A stretch of DNA of 64,000 bases from Odobenus rosmarus divergens (Eukaryota > Chordata > Mammalia > Carnivora > Odobenidae), in the NCBI RefSeq assembly GCF_000321225.1, contig NW_004450402.1:515664-579663 (forward strand), written 5' to 3'. Under the pieces are notes generated by a model. That model was not told the origin of the DNA. It worked only from the letters and a program-made list of their open reading frames with translations, and searched no databases. The number at the start of each line of letters is the position of its first letter. Position 1 is the first letter of the stretch. Position numbers and translations under genes: made by a program. Of this stretch, positions 44,011 to 55,744 are shown in pieces.

Positions 44011-45065
44011 GAGAAAGATTACATAGTGGTACCTGCACTACTAAAACTCAACTTACTTTAAAATTTTACTAATCACTAAAGAGGATCAAAAGTTGTTTTT
44101 ATGTAGGAAGAATAGGAGTATAATTCACTTTTTGGCTCTGGGACTATATTCAGTTTTCATTGGTACACTCCAGGAATGGCATTATGTTACTCAAACCTGG
44201 TGAACAGAAGGTGGTAGGTAATTTAGATGTCTGTAAGTGTGCCAAAGAGTGGATTGCTTAAAGCTTTTGGGGTCTATGGTCTGGGGCATGTAGTAGAAAT
44301 AAAGTGGCCATGAATTGTACTTCCTATCCTTAAAAAAAAAAACCTCTCTGTTTGTTTCTTTAGATTTTGGAGGCAACATACCGTTCCAAACTAGTTACCA
44401 TGTGACCATGAAGTCTCGAGTGGGACACAGAGAAAAAGAAAATGTTGCAGTAGGTTCAGCCTGCAGTGTAAGATGCCTCTATCAGTGCCATATGTCCCAG
44501 GAAACCAATATGTTAGAGATGTCACATTTGCATAAGAATGCTGTGTGGTCTTCGGTAAACCCAATAGCAGATGTCCGGGATGTTTATAGGGCAAGGCAAT
44601 GCCATTTGTGATAAAAAAACAAAAAACAAAAAACAAGCAAACAACCACCACATTCTCTTTTTTGTAAAATAACTCCCAGTGTGCTGAGTTCCTCTCCATC
44701 GGACCTGCGTTCTCCATTTTGGGTTGAGTATTATCAAGTCTACTGAATGTAAAGCTGCAAGAGCAAAGAAGCAAGCCATTGCACAGTGGAAAGAGAAGAG
44801 TGAGGATTGGGCTTGATAAGATCCAGAAGGCGTGAGTAAAACTACACGATTACATGGCCCAGCCTTTCATGCTACTTAGCCATATAATACTAACATATGT
44901 GTGTATCTCCAGAAAGCTACACACACACACACACACACTCACAAGCTTTATTTTAGCCACTGATTTAGGGGGAAATTTTGAAAATGAAAGAGGGAAAGTG
45001 TGTCATTAGAAGCTTATTACAGATGTGATCCAATATATGAAACTGTAATTCAGGAACAGGAAATG
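44011..45065. other. Unassigned, partly repeat-like sequence
   Basis: A 127-codon antisense frame (44391-44774) and a 98-codon sense frame overlap here, neither with features; the text suggests an old repeat. A (CA)n run lies at 44918-44938. Confidence 0.35.
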
Positions 45066-46419
45066 AAGAGTTGTAGACATTTTATTAATTTCTTTTTGTA
45101 TACTGTGTTTATATTTCTTTAGATATAGAGTCCACATGCAGTCTGTAGTCTACTTAATAACTGATTTCAAAGATTATTAGCACATATTTGTGATAAATCT
45201 AGTACAAATTTTGTCAAGCTTAATATTCGTAGCACTGCTTTTTTTATTCTTTATTATGCCTTGGGTATTTGTTCATTATATTGAGGCACATTTAAGGTCT
45301 AGAGATTAATCTTTCAAGTGGGTCACCTCTAAAAATGCTTATTAGCATTTTATAGTTATTGTTTACTTATATTAAAAAATTATTATTAAGGATCTTGAAC
45401 TTTAGCCTATATATCTTTCTTTGTATTTTCTAAATGACTTACTCTTTGTGAGGTCACATACCCAGGAAGTTCCTTTGTCCAAAATGACAAAATAAAACCA
45501 ACATGTAGAAAGAAATAAAAAGATCTCTTAATAGCCTAAATTAATATTATAGCATACAAATAGAGCTAATATATTTTACTAGATGAGAATAATTATATGG
45601 TTCTCAGTATTTCTGCAGTTATGTAATGAAAGGCCAGTGGTTAGCTAAACTTCAGTCCTCTCTAAGGATTCCATCATGTGGCAACACACCAAATCGTAGA
45701 ATCCTAAATATCAAATCTTAACATCTCAGTTCAACAATCAAACTGCATAACGTTCTTCAAAATCTTCTTCAGAATGAAATGATTACATATTTATTCTGAG
45801 ATACTAAGTAAATGTAAAAACATATTTTTATTCATAATTTGCACACACAAAAATAAACATGTCCCTAATGTGTAACTTTGTAATGTCCAATTTGACATTT
45901 TAAAACATGAGAAAGTGGAAAGGAATCTCATTTATTCAGCAACATGGTAGAATTACAAATTTTCCATAACTTTCCAGATAACATAATTTATTCATTTCAA
46001 GTGCAAAAAAATCTTAATAGTCCCATTTTTATTTAATTATTTAAGTTTTTTCTCATAGATTTCAAGGCCTATTTTATTTATTTATTTATTTATTTATTTT
46101 TAGGTTTCTTAGGTAATTCTTTTTTTTTTCAATACCTATTTTAAAAAGTATGCTAAACATAGTTTAGGATTTTCCATTTTTTTCTTTTGAAACATCTTTT
46201 TTTATCACCTTCATTCTCATTGCCGTCATTTAATTCAGAACTAAATGATTAACTGCAATGTCATGTATCATTTTCCACATTCGTTTCCCTGTGCCTACCT
46301 TTCTTAATATTCCCCCATTCTCAGAGTCATATAGCATATGTGGCACATTAAATTTTGTATTTAACTCAATGATATTTTTTATTGCTTATAGTATTTTATG
46401 CATATTAATTTTGACTCTC
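45066..46419. other. Unassigned AT-rich sequence
   Basis: Nothing recognised apart from an (ATTT)n run at about 46071-46102. Confidence 0.4.
46071..46102. repeat. (ATTT)n microsatellite
   Basis: Seven to eight TTTA units. Confidence 0.93.
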
Positions 46420-46545
46420 TGACATATAACTACACCATATACTCCTTAAAGGCAAAGGTAAAGTTTTCATTATTTAATCAGTACTCTATTTTTTTAAATC
46501 CTAGAACAATATTGAATATATAATGCCTTCTGACTAAATAACTAT
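46420..46545 (+). mobile_element. Possible L2 3' end
   Basis: ACTCCTTAAAGGCAAAGGTAAAG...AATCCTAGAACAATATTGAATATATAATG resembles the L2 3' end (AGCTCCTTGAGGGCAGGG..., GCCTAGAACAGTGCCTGG). Confidence 0.45.
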
Positions 46546-46984
46546 TTTTATGTTTAAATTCAATTACAGTCATTTGAAAAATGATATCTTACACTAGCTT
46601 CATATAAGTAGTTTCAAATTTTCTAAAGCCACAAAACTCTTTGATAGAATGAGACTTACACTTAAACTAGAAAAATATAAGCCTAACAGCTTTCATTGAA
46701 ATGAGTTGGGAGCAGCAGAGCTCACAAATTTTCCTTGTTTTCAAACAGGTGACCTCTGATGTATGTGAGTTTTAAAATGTCTTTTCTATAATATTTAGTC
46801 TTGCTAAATTCTAGTATTGACTGATCAACTATTTCAGAATATAAAAATGTCAAAAATATAAAAATACTTTCATATGATTATATTTATGATAATTTGTCCC
46901 TTATGTAAGCCTTGTGTTCCTACTATATTCAAAAGTGTGTTTTGGGTTTTGGTTAGTTTGGGGGATCAGAAGTAACATAGGCCA
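46546..46984. other. Unassigned AT-rich sequence
   Basis: Nothing recognised. Confidence 0.4.
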
Positions 46985-47202
46985 TCCAGCCAGCCAACAT
47001 TGTTAAGCACTTTCTATATGCTCTATAGGCACTGGGGATAAATAGCCAAAAGGACAAAATTTGCAGAGAGGTCCCTACTCTTAGGTGTCTTGTATTTTGT
47101 TGGGGAAGACAAATATAAAACACACATAATGTCAGGTGTAGTTAGGGCTTATGAAGAAAAAAATGAAGCAAGGTAAGTTTGAGAGAGATGGAGAAGATGA
47201 AG
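46985..47202 (-). mobile_element. L2 fragment
   Basis: TTAAGCACTTTCTATATGCTCTATAGGCACTGGGGATAAATAGCC...GTCCCTACTCTTAGGTGTCTTG follows the antisense L2 3' end. Confidence 0.7.
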
Positions 47203-47217
47203 CTGCTGCTCTATTTA

Positions 47218-47408
47218 TTTATTTTAAAGATTTTATTTATTTATTTGTGAGAGAGAGAATGAGAGATAGCATGAGAGGGAAGAGGGTCAGAGGGAGAAGC
47301 AGACTCCCTGCTGAGCAGGGAGTCCGAAGCGGGACTCGATCCCGAGACTCCAGGATCATGACCTGAGCCGAAGGCAGTCGCTTAACCAACTGAGCCACCC
47401 AGGCGCCC
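47218..47408 (-). mobile_element. CAN SINE
   Basis: Reversed tail TTTTAAAGATTTTATTTATTTATTTGTGAGAG to reversed head CCACCCAGGCGCCCC. Target copies CTGCTGCTCTATTTA (47203-47217) and CTGCGGCTCTCTTTA (47409-47423). Only 60 bases separate its target copy from the oppositely oriented SINE at 47484. Confidence 0.97.
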
Positions 47409-47483
47409 CTGCGGCTCTCTTTAATAAAATGGTTAAAGCACAGTCTCTGCAAAAGTGAATTTTGATCAGAAATCTGAAGGTGA

Positions 47484-47663
47484 GGGGCGCCTGGGTGGCT
47501 CAGTCGGTTAAGTGTCTGCCTTCGGCTCAGGTCATGATCTCAGGGTCCTGGGATGGAGACCCGCGTTGGGCTCCCTGCTCGGTAGGGAGACTGCTTCTCC
47601 CTCTCCCGCTCCCCCCGCTTGTGCTCTCTCTCTCAAATAAATAAATAAAATCTTAAAAAAAAA
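47484..47663 (+). mobile_element. CAN SINE, close to consensus
   Basis: Head GGGGCGCCTGGGTGGCTCAG and GTCGGTTAAGTGTCTGCCTTCGGC match the family consensus closely, with a clean AAATAAATAAATAAAATCTTAAAAAAAAAA tail. The target copies share ATCTGAAGGTGA exactly (ending at 47483 and at 47677). Judged by consensus match this is the youngest copy in the window. Confidence 0.98.
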
Positions 47664-47677
47664 AGATCTGAAGGTGA

Positions 47678-48224
47678 CGAGGTGAAATGTAGTGCATTCA
47701 TTTCAGAAGCTGGTTTATATCTTTATTGTTGAGCAGCAACATCTGCTATGTTACAGATTTAGGGAAGCTGTTTTTAATATAATCAGAACTTTGATGCTTT
47801 TAAGATTCTCAATTCTAGTCTGATGTCCAAGTTCAAGTGGGAGAATACTCAGGAGTCATGAGTATCTACTTGTCTTGTTTTGGAAAGGTATGACAAAGCT
47901 ATTTGTATCTAAAGCACAATGGTTCTTACAGAGAAGGGACTTAACCTTGAAGCTCCAGGATTGAGATTTAGCATATTTAACCATTTGTTCACAGAATCGC
48001 AAAACTGCATAATAAAATAATATTAACTTTGTGTGATGAGTGTATATCAAAACTTTTTCTTTGTTATTAAATTAGAGTAAGAACTTAAGTGTTTTTTATA
48101 TGTAGCGGATGCAGTTTTGAAAAAAGTTGAGCACTACCAGTTTGACATCTGGCTCAAACATACTATCAGTAGATTATACTTATAAATAATAATTCTCTAA
48201 GCAACTCAAAGCCTTTCAGAGATC
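47678..48224. other. Unassigned sequence
   Basis: Nothing recognised. Confidence 0.4.
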
Positions 48225-48425
48225 TTTCTCATTAATCCATACAACTTTAAGGAAAATTTCAGAGACCACTACCACCGTTTTTTTTCTCTCAGGGGCTGAA
48301 AGTAAGGCACAGTCAGATTAGCTGCCTTGCCCCGGGCCAGTCAACCTTTTAACAGAACTGAGAGTAGAACTGAGCCTACTGACTTTTTCCAAGGAGCTAG
48401 TTTCAAAACCTTGCCTCACTGTTAG
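48225..48425 (-). mobile_element. MIR fragment
   Basis: CTCATTAATCCATACAACTTTAAGG...CTGAAAGTAAGGCACAGTCAGATTAGCTGCCTTGCCCCGGGCCAGTCAAC follows the antisense MIR order, diverged. Confidence 0.6.
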
Positions 48426-49084
48426 AAGAGTGTGCTTTTTGTCATTACCAGAGGCAGAAAGGTAAAAATAAAAAATTGCCTATGTCAAAATCATGCCACC
48501 TTTAGAAAGGTTAGCTTTCTCATGGTTCACAAAGTAGGCTTTTTGCTTTTTTTTTTTTTAATACAGGAATCCAGGAACAATAATAAAGTTTTGGGAAACC
48601 ATTGGACTTGATTCTTCTTTATATTGCTATATATCAATGTCAATATTTTCTATAAAGTATGCACATTACACTGGACATTGTTAATAAGGTGAACAAACAA
48701 ACACTTGCTAATCCAGTCTATAAAGTATCCATTACTTTCACAAATGTTATTGAGACCTACTTTGTAGGAGCAGGATATGTATCGGGAGTGATAATGATAT
48801 TTATAAAAGATTTTGCCTTTTGTTCTACTTGAAAGGAATTTCTAGCATAGTCAGGACAATAACTCCATCTATCGAGCACATGAAAATGTCCTAATATATC
48901 ATATATAAAGTACTGTGCTACTTCACCAGAGTGAGCATCATTCATCAATTGGGTTTCACAAAGGTTTCATGAAATGCCATTGAAATTTGGATTTTGATGG
49001 CCAGATATTAGGACAGTGGGAACTACAAGCATATTGTGTGGTCACCCCCTGGATTTGGGCTGAACCCTAACCATGTGTTCTGTG
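48426..49084. other. Unassigned sequence
   Basis: Nothing recognised. Confidence 0.4.
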
Positions 49085-49600
49085 AGCAAGATTTTAGGTA
49101 ACAACCACTGTTACTGGAGGTCTTTTTTCTTCAGCTTTGGCCTGTTGACTAGTACTGCCGCCTCCTAGAGACCGGGCAACTCTGAACGGCTGTTCTTTGG
49201 CTGGAGGGCTCATCGAGCTATGTAGCTGCCTGCTAGCAAGCTTGCACTTTGACCTGTCCTCCCTTGTGCTGCTTTGTGCTGCATCTCCCGAACCTAGCAA
49301 ACCTCTGTTACAAATTTAACTGACCAAAGTCAGACATTTTGAGAATTGGCATGGGATATGGGCTTGGGGCCCTTCTTAAAGTGGCCATGGGTTGCTTGTC
49401 TCTACCCGTGCCTGTGCGTCTCAGATTGAACTGTGTGTGTCAATTTCAGTAAGGGGAAGAACTGATACTAGGCTTAGGGGAATGACTCTGATCCTGTGAC
49501 TAGTGGTTGTACGTCCCATCTAGGCGTTGGGCCCGTACGAGAGAGCACTCCGGAGAAAGAATGGGACACTATGCCATATATGGGCTCATCAGGCGGTCAC
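49085..49600. other. GC- and CpG-richer block, origin unknown
   Basis: Richer in GC and CpG (GTACTGCCGCC, AGACCGGGCAACTCTGAACGG, GGCGTTGGGCCCGTACGAGAG, ACTCCGGAG) than the rest of the window. A 68-codon antisense frame at 49094-49300 opens with ATG and ends in a stop but matches nothing I recognise. Candidates are a decayed gene copy, a retroviral fragment or an old exon. Confidence 0.35.
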
Positions 49601-50179
49601 TTGTAGAGAGGAAGAGTAGTTACTATGCTCTGTGAGAGCCATACTCCTCAAAGCAGATGGCTCACTAGGAGTCTGAGAGATGTCTTTGCTGCTGCCGCTG
49701 CCTATGCCTCTGTTGCCAAAAGAAAACACACAATGTACAAAATGCTTGGGATTTTCCAGAAACACAGATAGTCCAAGGATGACTGAAACATAGGAGTGCT
49801 TATGAAAATGGAGTGAGCAATAAGAGTAATGGTAATAATGACAGTGACAGCAGTAGAAATTACTGTCAGCTGTGCACAGTGTGCTAGGTACCAAAAAACT
49901 CAGTATAAAATCATCGGTGGTTCTGCAAGAATAGGCTTCGGGTTTAAGGTATTACTAGGAAATATTGAACTGCTGAAGTTTTCGGAGCAGAGCTGAGCTT
50001 TAGAAACACTAATCTGGTTGTATTGTGATACTATCATAGGCTTTATAATCAGTCAATTATTTTTCATTAGATTTTTTCTTCCTAATAAATCAGACACCAA
50101 CCAAGTTTTAGAGTTTCTGTTTTAGGCCACTTACTATAGTAGTTCTATAGACATGTCAGTCATTTTACAAGAACTAAAA
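49601..50179. other. Unassigned sequence
   Basis: A 101-codon antisense frame (49589-49894) lacks features; parts sound like an old repeat. Confidence 0.35.
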
Positions 50180-50376
50180 TTCACGCTCTGCTATTCACTG
50201 TTGTGTGAGCCTGGGGAAAGTTAATTTTCTCTATGCACTCAGGTATTATAATCTTTAACATGAGGATAGTACTCAGATCTATTTCATAGAGCTATGGTGA
50301 GAATTGAGTTAATATAGTTAAAATATTTACAACAGTGTCTTACAGACAGTAAACCCTGATATAAAAGTTGTCATTT
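50180..50376 (+). mobile_element. MIR SINE
   Basis: CTCTGCTATTCACTGTTGTGTGAGCCTGGGGAAAGTTAATTTTCTC...CTTTAACATGAGGATAGTACTCAGATCTATTTCATAGAGCTATGGTGAGAATTGAGTTAATATAG...ACAGTGTCTTACAGACAGTAAA is MIR in sense with its 3' end. Confidence 0.88.
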
Positions 50377-50393
50377 AAAAAATACTTATTAAG

Positions 50394-50588
50394 GGGCGCC
50401 TGGGTGGCTTTAGTCAGTTAAGCGACCAACTCTTGATTTCGGCTCAGGTTGTGATCTCGGGGTTGTCACCTCACCATCATGAGATGAAGCCCCACCCCGC
50501 GTTGGGCTCCATGCTTAGCACACAGTCTGCTTGTCCCTCTACCTCCCCCTGCTTACACGTGCTCTCTTTCTCTCTATCTCTCAAATAA
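50394..50588 (+). mobile_element. CAN SINE
   Basis: Head GGGGCGCCTGGGTGGCTTTAGTCAG with a 2-base insertion in the tRNA D-arm region. Target copies AAAAAATACTTATTAAG at 50377-50393 and 50589-50605, identical. Confidence 0.97.
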
Positions 50589-50605
50589 AAAAAATACTTA
50601 TTAAG

Positions 50606-50700
50606 TAATATCCATTCAACAAATATTTATTGAGTGTTTATATTCAAGGTACTGTTTTAATGTCTAGCAATATGGCAGGGAATAAGCAGATGAAGCAAAC
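50606..50700 (-). mobile_element. L2 3' end fragment
   Basis: CATTCAACAAATATTTATTGAGTGTTTATATTCAAGGTACTGTTTTAATG...GCAGGGAATAAGCAGATG is the antisense L2 terminus. Confidence 0.75.
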
Positions 50701-50921
50701 AAATTGTCCTCATGTATTGTAATAAAATACACAAAACTGTCTTCACGTATTGCAAAACAAAACAAAACTGTCCTGTGTCTTGTAACAAAATAGTTGAATC
50801 TTGGGTGTTTAGGGGTTTGAGGAAACAGAGGAGGATTTTGAAATAGAGTTCATCACAGATTTTTGTTGATATATTGAACTATTGAACATCTGACCTCATT
50901 TCTGTTCGGGAGGAATGTCTG

Positions 50922-50960
<39 letters not shown>

Positions 50961-52103
50961 GGTAAGAGGCAAGGCCCCAGCTCACACTAGGAAATTTAAA
51001 GTTTCTGTACTTTCTTCTTTCTGCCGTCTGGCAGTTGAAGCATTGGACTGTGACTGAGGCTCTCCCGGTCAGATGCTCTCCACAAGGAACAGTCAAGCAG
51101 TAAGAGCAGAGGATTATTCACTCGGTGCACAGTGGAATCAAGAGCCCAGTGGTGCTAGCCATAGTGGGAGTTCAATGTGGCTGGGTCAGCGGCAGCGCTG
51201 TGTGAATGACAAGGATATGGCACAGGTTATTTTATTTGTTAGCCTTAGCTCCCTTTCATGGTCTTTGGACTTCTGGATATCCTTCCGTATGATTTTCACT
51301 ATAGTCAGTGTCAGTTTCTTTGTTTCCAACCAAGCCCCTTCACTGGTACACCTTTGATGATAGTCAAATCACTGTCATTTACAGCATGGCTACAAGAGGG
51401 AAGTCATGAGGAGACTTGAATTCATTCAACCCAAATATATGAGCAGCTTCTCTGAGTTAATCACCATAATTGAGCAAAAACAGGTATCATCTCTGCCCTC
51501 TTTAGTCAAATATTACACATATAAATTTAAAATTGCAGCTATAATAAATCTTTTGAAGGAGAGGTACATTATACATGATTATTTAAAGCAGGAGGATTTG
51601 ACCTGATCAAGGATGTCCCGAGGCTTTGACAACTGATTTGAAATTAAGGGTTGAATGGTTAACCAAAAAAAGGGTGGTGGGGGGGACAGTAGTATTTCAT
51701 GATCAGGGCACCACTTATTCACATTCCTTAAAGTGGGAAGAAGGATGGGGAAGGTCATTTAAGAGTTGTTAAAAATGTCAAGGTTGTTAGATTATAATGA
51801 ATTATAGAGTGAGTCTAGAGAAATAGGGGGCAAAATAACCAGGAGCCATTGGGTTCGGTGCAGGATTTTTTAGCCCAAGTAATCACTTCATTTAATGGTA
51901 AGTTAGAGCCTAAAAGCAGAAGGAAAACCAATGAACTATTTAAATTGTGTGTGTGAGTAGCTTAGGGGTTTTTTAAATTGTATTTTAGAAATCTAATTTT
52001 GTGTCCAATGTGAATAATTAATTAGATGGGGAGTAAAACAGATTTAGATAGAACACTTTAGCTATAGTAAAATCTAACAGAAACTTCTTCAGTGATGTAA
52101 ATG
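50701..52103. other. Unassigned sequence with a (GT)n run
   Basis: Contains the microsatellite at 50924-50959 and short frames (51073-51357, 51406-51606) without features. A G-rich run GGGTGGTGGGGGGGAC sits near 51675. Confidence 0.4.
50924..50959. repeat. (GT)n microsatellite
   Basis: About 18 perfect GT units; probably polymorphic. Confidence 0.98.
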
Positions 52104-52225
52104 TTATATATCCAGGCTGTTCACTTGAAATGTGACTGAATTTTCAGTTTTAGGGAATTTAAATTTAAATTTAAATTTAAATTTAAATAGCTATCTGTGG
52201 CTAGTGGCTACCATATTGGGTAATG
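52104..52225 (+). mobile_element. hAT-type transposon remnant with (AATTTA)n expansion
   Basis: GCTGTTCACTTGAAATGTGACTGAATTTTCAGTTTTAGGG and TAGCTATCTGTGGCTAGTGGCTACCATATTGGGTAATGCAG are the 3' half of the family at 22027-22328. Between them the six-base unit AATTTA runs 52156-52188, five or more perfect units. Confidence 0.8.
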
Positions 52226-52254
52226 CAGAAAAGCTATTGCAACAATTCCCCAAG

Positions 52255-52740
52255 CAAGAGGTGATAGCAGGTCAGATTATACTTGAAACAATGGGGATGG
52301 AAAGAAACAGAAAGATTTGAGAAATTTATGAGATAATGTTAGATATGAAGATGAAGGAGAGGAAAGAATCAGGATAACTTTGTTTCTGGCTTACTTAGTT
52401 AGATTCATATTGATGTCATTCACAGAAGGGAGAAACACGGAAAATACCACCTTGTGGTCATGAGGATCATGATTTCAATACTGGGCTTTTTATGTTTCAG
52501 GTATAAGGTATCAGGTAAGCAGTTGTATTTATTAATCTGGGGTCAGAAGAGAGCTCTGGGTTAAAGACCTGATTTTATGAACATCATTTTATAATTGTAT
52601 GAGGCATGAGACAGCTGAGGGAAAGAATCTGAATGAAAAATGAAAGGAGGATAAAATGAACTTGGAGAAAATCTGACTAGTAATAGGTGAGGACAGAAGA
52701 ATGAACTATCCCATGATGAAGACTAGGAGAATATCATGCC
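52255..52740 (-). mobile_element. L2 ORF2 fragment
   Basis: GAAGATGAAGGAGAGGAAAGAATCAGGATAACTTTGTTTCTGGCTT...GTATAAGGTATCAGGTAAGCAGTTGTATTTATTAATCTGGGGTCAGAAGAGAG tracks antisense L2 text. Confidence 0.6.
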
Positions 52741-53981
52741 ATTATTTTTCTCTCTTTGTGACTCAAATTTGCTTATCAGATAAATGGCTTGAAGACATTT
52801 GGTAAAACTCAATCATCATTTAATCATTAAGAAAAAATGCTATTTTTTTCATCTCAGATATTGATTGCTCTATAGAGGATTTTAATTTTTGTGTTTCTGT
52901 ATGGTTAAGGCTTTGTGAATACATTTATTGGAATGTGGGTTAATAAACAAGGCTTGGAAATTAAAAGATGACTCAATAGGTTTTGAGAACTCTGAGAGAT
53001 TTGTCTCCATGAGGTATGTGTTTACATTCAAAAGGGGATAAAACCAAGAACCATGAAAATATTACAAGGTGTGTAAATGCAGAGACACTTGTATTATCTC
53101 CCCCTTGTAGACATTTACTTATTTTTCAATGAGTAAGAACCCAGGATTCTTCCCCTTCTATTTCCAAGGAGAATTTGTTTATAATAGGGAGATATCAGGA
53201 GGGAGGAGTTTCAGCATACATAAGCTACCATATTCATATTTTGAGGTTCATCTCCTGTGATGCAGACCCTGTTGTATGTATAGAAATGTCCATCTGGCTG
53301 TCATTGCATAGAGACAGAGGAAGGGAAGATTAGGGCAAGGGTGACCATTGTAATTATTTCTATAGGAAATAATGATTTTCCTTGATCAAGAAAAGTCACA
53401 TTTACTTTTAGGAAAATATGAATATTTAATATAATTAATATGAATACATATTAAAAGTTAGCCATTTCACTAATATTTGTTACTCTTTTGGCAGTTCTTC
53501 AATATAGATAGGTACTTCCATTTTGGAAATAAATAGAGATGGAAATGATCTTTATAAAGACAACATGTAAAAAAAAATTCCAAAAACCAAAAAACAAAAA
53601 CTTTGAAATTTTCTATCTGTATAATCTTACACGACTTTGAGCTACCACCATACATTCTTCATATTTAATGGTGCTTAACTTATTTTCCTTAATATTATTC
53701 TTATTTACCTATTTGTAGTAGTCCTATTAAAATCATAAGCTAATTGAAGACTAGGGTTATATCACCTTTATTTTTGCTTCTACTTCTGTATTGTTTTGCA
53801 TTGGTGAATGTTTGTATAGTCTAAATTGAATTGGCCGGATTAGATGTGGCTTGAAAACCTGTATATGTAGCCCTGAGGATCATGAAGAAAGCTCATTTTC
53901 CCTTGCCTCGCTCTCCCTCACCCAATTTTCCCATAGCTCTGTATTATCTGTATGGATCTATTCAAACCATTACTTTGGGAA
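52741..53981. other. Unassigned sequence, possible L2 end
   Basis: Mostly unrecognised. 53745-53830 (TTGAAGACTAGGGTTATATCACCTTTATTTTTGC...GCATTGGTGAATG) may be a very diverged L2 3' end. Confidence 0.35.
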
Positions 53982-54168
53982 AAGTTTTTAAAATTTATTC
54001 ACAGGGTGAGGGAAGGGCAGAGGGAGAGGGAGAGAGAGAGAATCTTAAGCAGTCTCCACATGCCAGGCACAGAGGCCATTTCGGGGCTCAATCTCATGAC
54101 CCTGAGACCATGACCTGAGCCAAAATCAAGAATCAGGCACTTAACTGACTGAGCCACACAGAAGCCTC
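53982..54168 (-). mobile_element. CAN SINE, older variant
   Basis: Reversed CAN SINE with the AATCAAGAATCAGGCACTTAAC form; target copies TACTTTGGGAA (53971-53981 and 54169-54179). Confidence 0.93.
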
Positions 54169-54184
54169 TACTTTGGGAATATTT

Positions 54185-54729
54185 AGCAGATAATTCTATT
54201 TTGTGTGTAATGAATAGGGCTTGGATTTGCTGAATAAATTTACTATTTGGACAAAGATCATCACTAAAAAAAAAAAGAAGGCTCTAAATTATTGCATTAG
54301 ACATATGTATCATTCCATGAGTATTTTAAGAGTTCTGAGAGAGTTTTATTGTGTCTTTCCCAAAAGATAAGTAACTTGGTCTTATAAGGAAACAGCTTTC
54401 TATAGAAAACAGGAAAGAGTATTCATAGTTTTTTTTTTTCTTTCCTTCTGAGAATCTTATTTAATGCTTTCCATGATACTTTAGTTGGAGAGATATAGGT
54501 ATGTTCATTGTAAGAAATTGTTTCTTTTGGTTTATAATTTGCCTGGGTAGATATTTTCACTGATGTCTTTTCCAGAGCATTCTATCTTTATAAAATCAAA
54601 TCTAGATATTAGCTGCTCCATTGAATTATTGTGGTACCATCAAGGAAATCTTGTGACTTAGTCTGTCTAAAATTTGCTGGGATTGCATCTCATATATTAC
54701 GTGGCTAAATGATATTATCAATGAGAAGA
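54185..54729. other. Unassigned AT-rich sequence
   Basis: Nothing recognised. Confidence 0.4.
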
Positions 54730-54737
54730 CACTGTGG

Positions 54738-54741
<4 letters not shown>

Positions 54742-54796
<55 letters not shown>

Positions 54797-54984
54797 TTGA
54801 CATTTATTTTATTTGAAAGAGAAAGAGAGCACAAGCAGGAGGGGCAGAAAGAGTCTTAAGCAGACTCCACACTGAGTGCAGAGTCTGACATGGGGATCGA
54901 TCTCAAGACCCTGAGATCAGGACTTGAGCTGAAACCAAGAGTCCAACGCTTAACCCCTTAACTGACTGTGCCACCCAGGTACCC
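54742..54984 (-). mobile_element. CAN SINE with long (CTTT)n tail, first of tandem pair
   Basis: Begins in a pure CTTT run (to 54797) and ends CCACCCAGGTACCCC. The target sequence CACTGTGGCTTTCTTTCTTT occurs at 54730 and again at 54985. Confidence 0.95.
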
Positions 54985-55004
54985 CACTGTGGCTTTCTTT
55001 CTTT

Positions 55005-55214
55005 CTTTTTTTTTTTTTTAAAGATTTTCTTTATTTATTTGACAGAGAGAGACACAACAAAAGAGGGAACACAAGCAGGGGCAGAGGGAGAGGGAGAGGG
55101 AGAAGCAGGCTTCCCGCAGAGCGGGCAGCCCAATGCAGTGCTCAATCCCAGGAACCTGGGATCATGACCTGAGCCAAAGGCAGACGCTTAACCACTGAGC
55201 CACCCAGGCACCCC
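55005..55214 (-). mobile_element. CAN SINE, second of tandem pair
   Basis: Reversed tail TTTTTTTTTTTAAAGATTTTC to reversed head GCCACCCAGGCACCCC, arctoid-type middle (GCAGGCTTCCCGCAGAGCGGG). A third copy of the target, CACTGTGGTTTTCTG, follows at 55218. Confidence 0.96.
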
Positions 55215-55232
55215 ATCCACTGTGGTTTTCTG

Positions 55233-55744
55233 AAGTCTAGGGTTAAATGACAGGGGCTCTGAAAGAGGAAGTGAGTTAATGGCTCCAATATAGATACCAA
55301 GAACAGGAATAAGAGACAGTGTTAGGCTGTTAGTAATACAAATACTTGCTCTATAACTTCTTTTCTATCCTTCAAATTATTTTAGAAATCCTAACTCTTT
55401 GCTTCTTTGAGTGAAAGAGAAGATAATTCTCCAATTTCTTTTAAGCCTAACAGGTTACTGATAACATGTATTTCCCAATCCAGATTAAGTATACTTCTAC
55501 TACCAATATCAAATATTTGCATACTGAGAAAAATGGTTCAAACTTTGACACAATCTCAGGATTTTAATGTCTCTTCAGAAAAGAGTGAAGAGACATAAAA
55601 TATCTATCCGCCTTCCTTCTGCATACATTCTGTATCTATAAGACAGTTTAGGACTGCACATGTATTTACTGAATGGTAAGTTATACTATAAAATCTTCCA
55701 AAAAATCTCAAAACATTTGTTTGAAGAAAAACAATTCATAAATT
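55233..55744. other. Unassigned sequence
   Basis: Nothing recognised. Confidence 0.4.

Noticed and set aside
44391..44774. 127-codon antisense frame
   Set aside because: Overlaps another frame on the plus strand, is cysteine/phenylalanine-rich low complexity, and lies in text that sounds like an old repeat.
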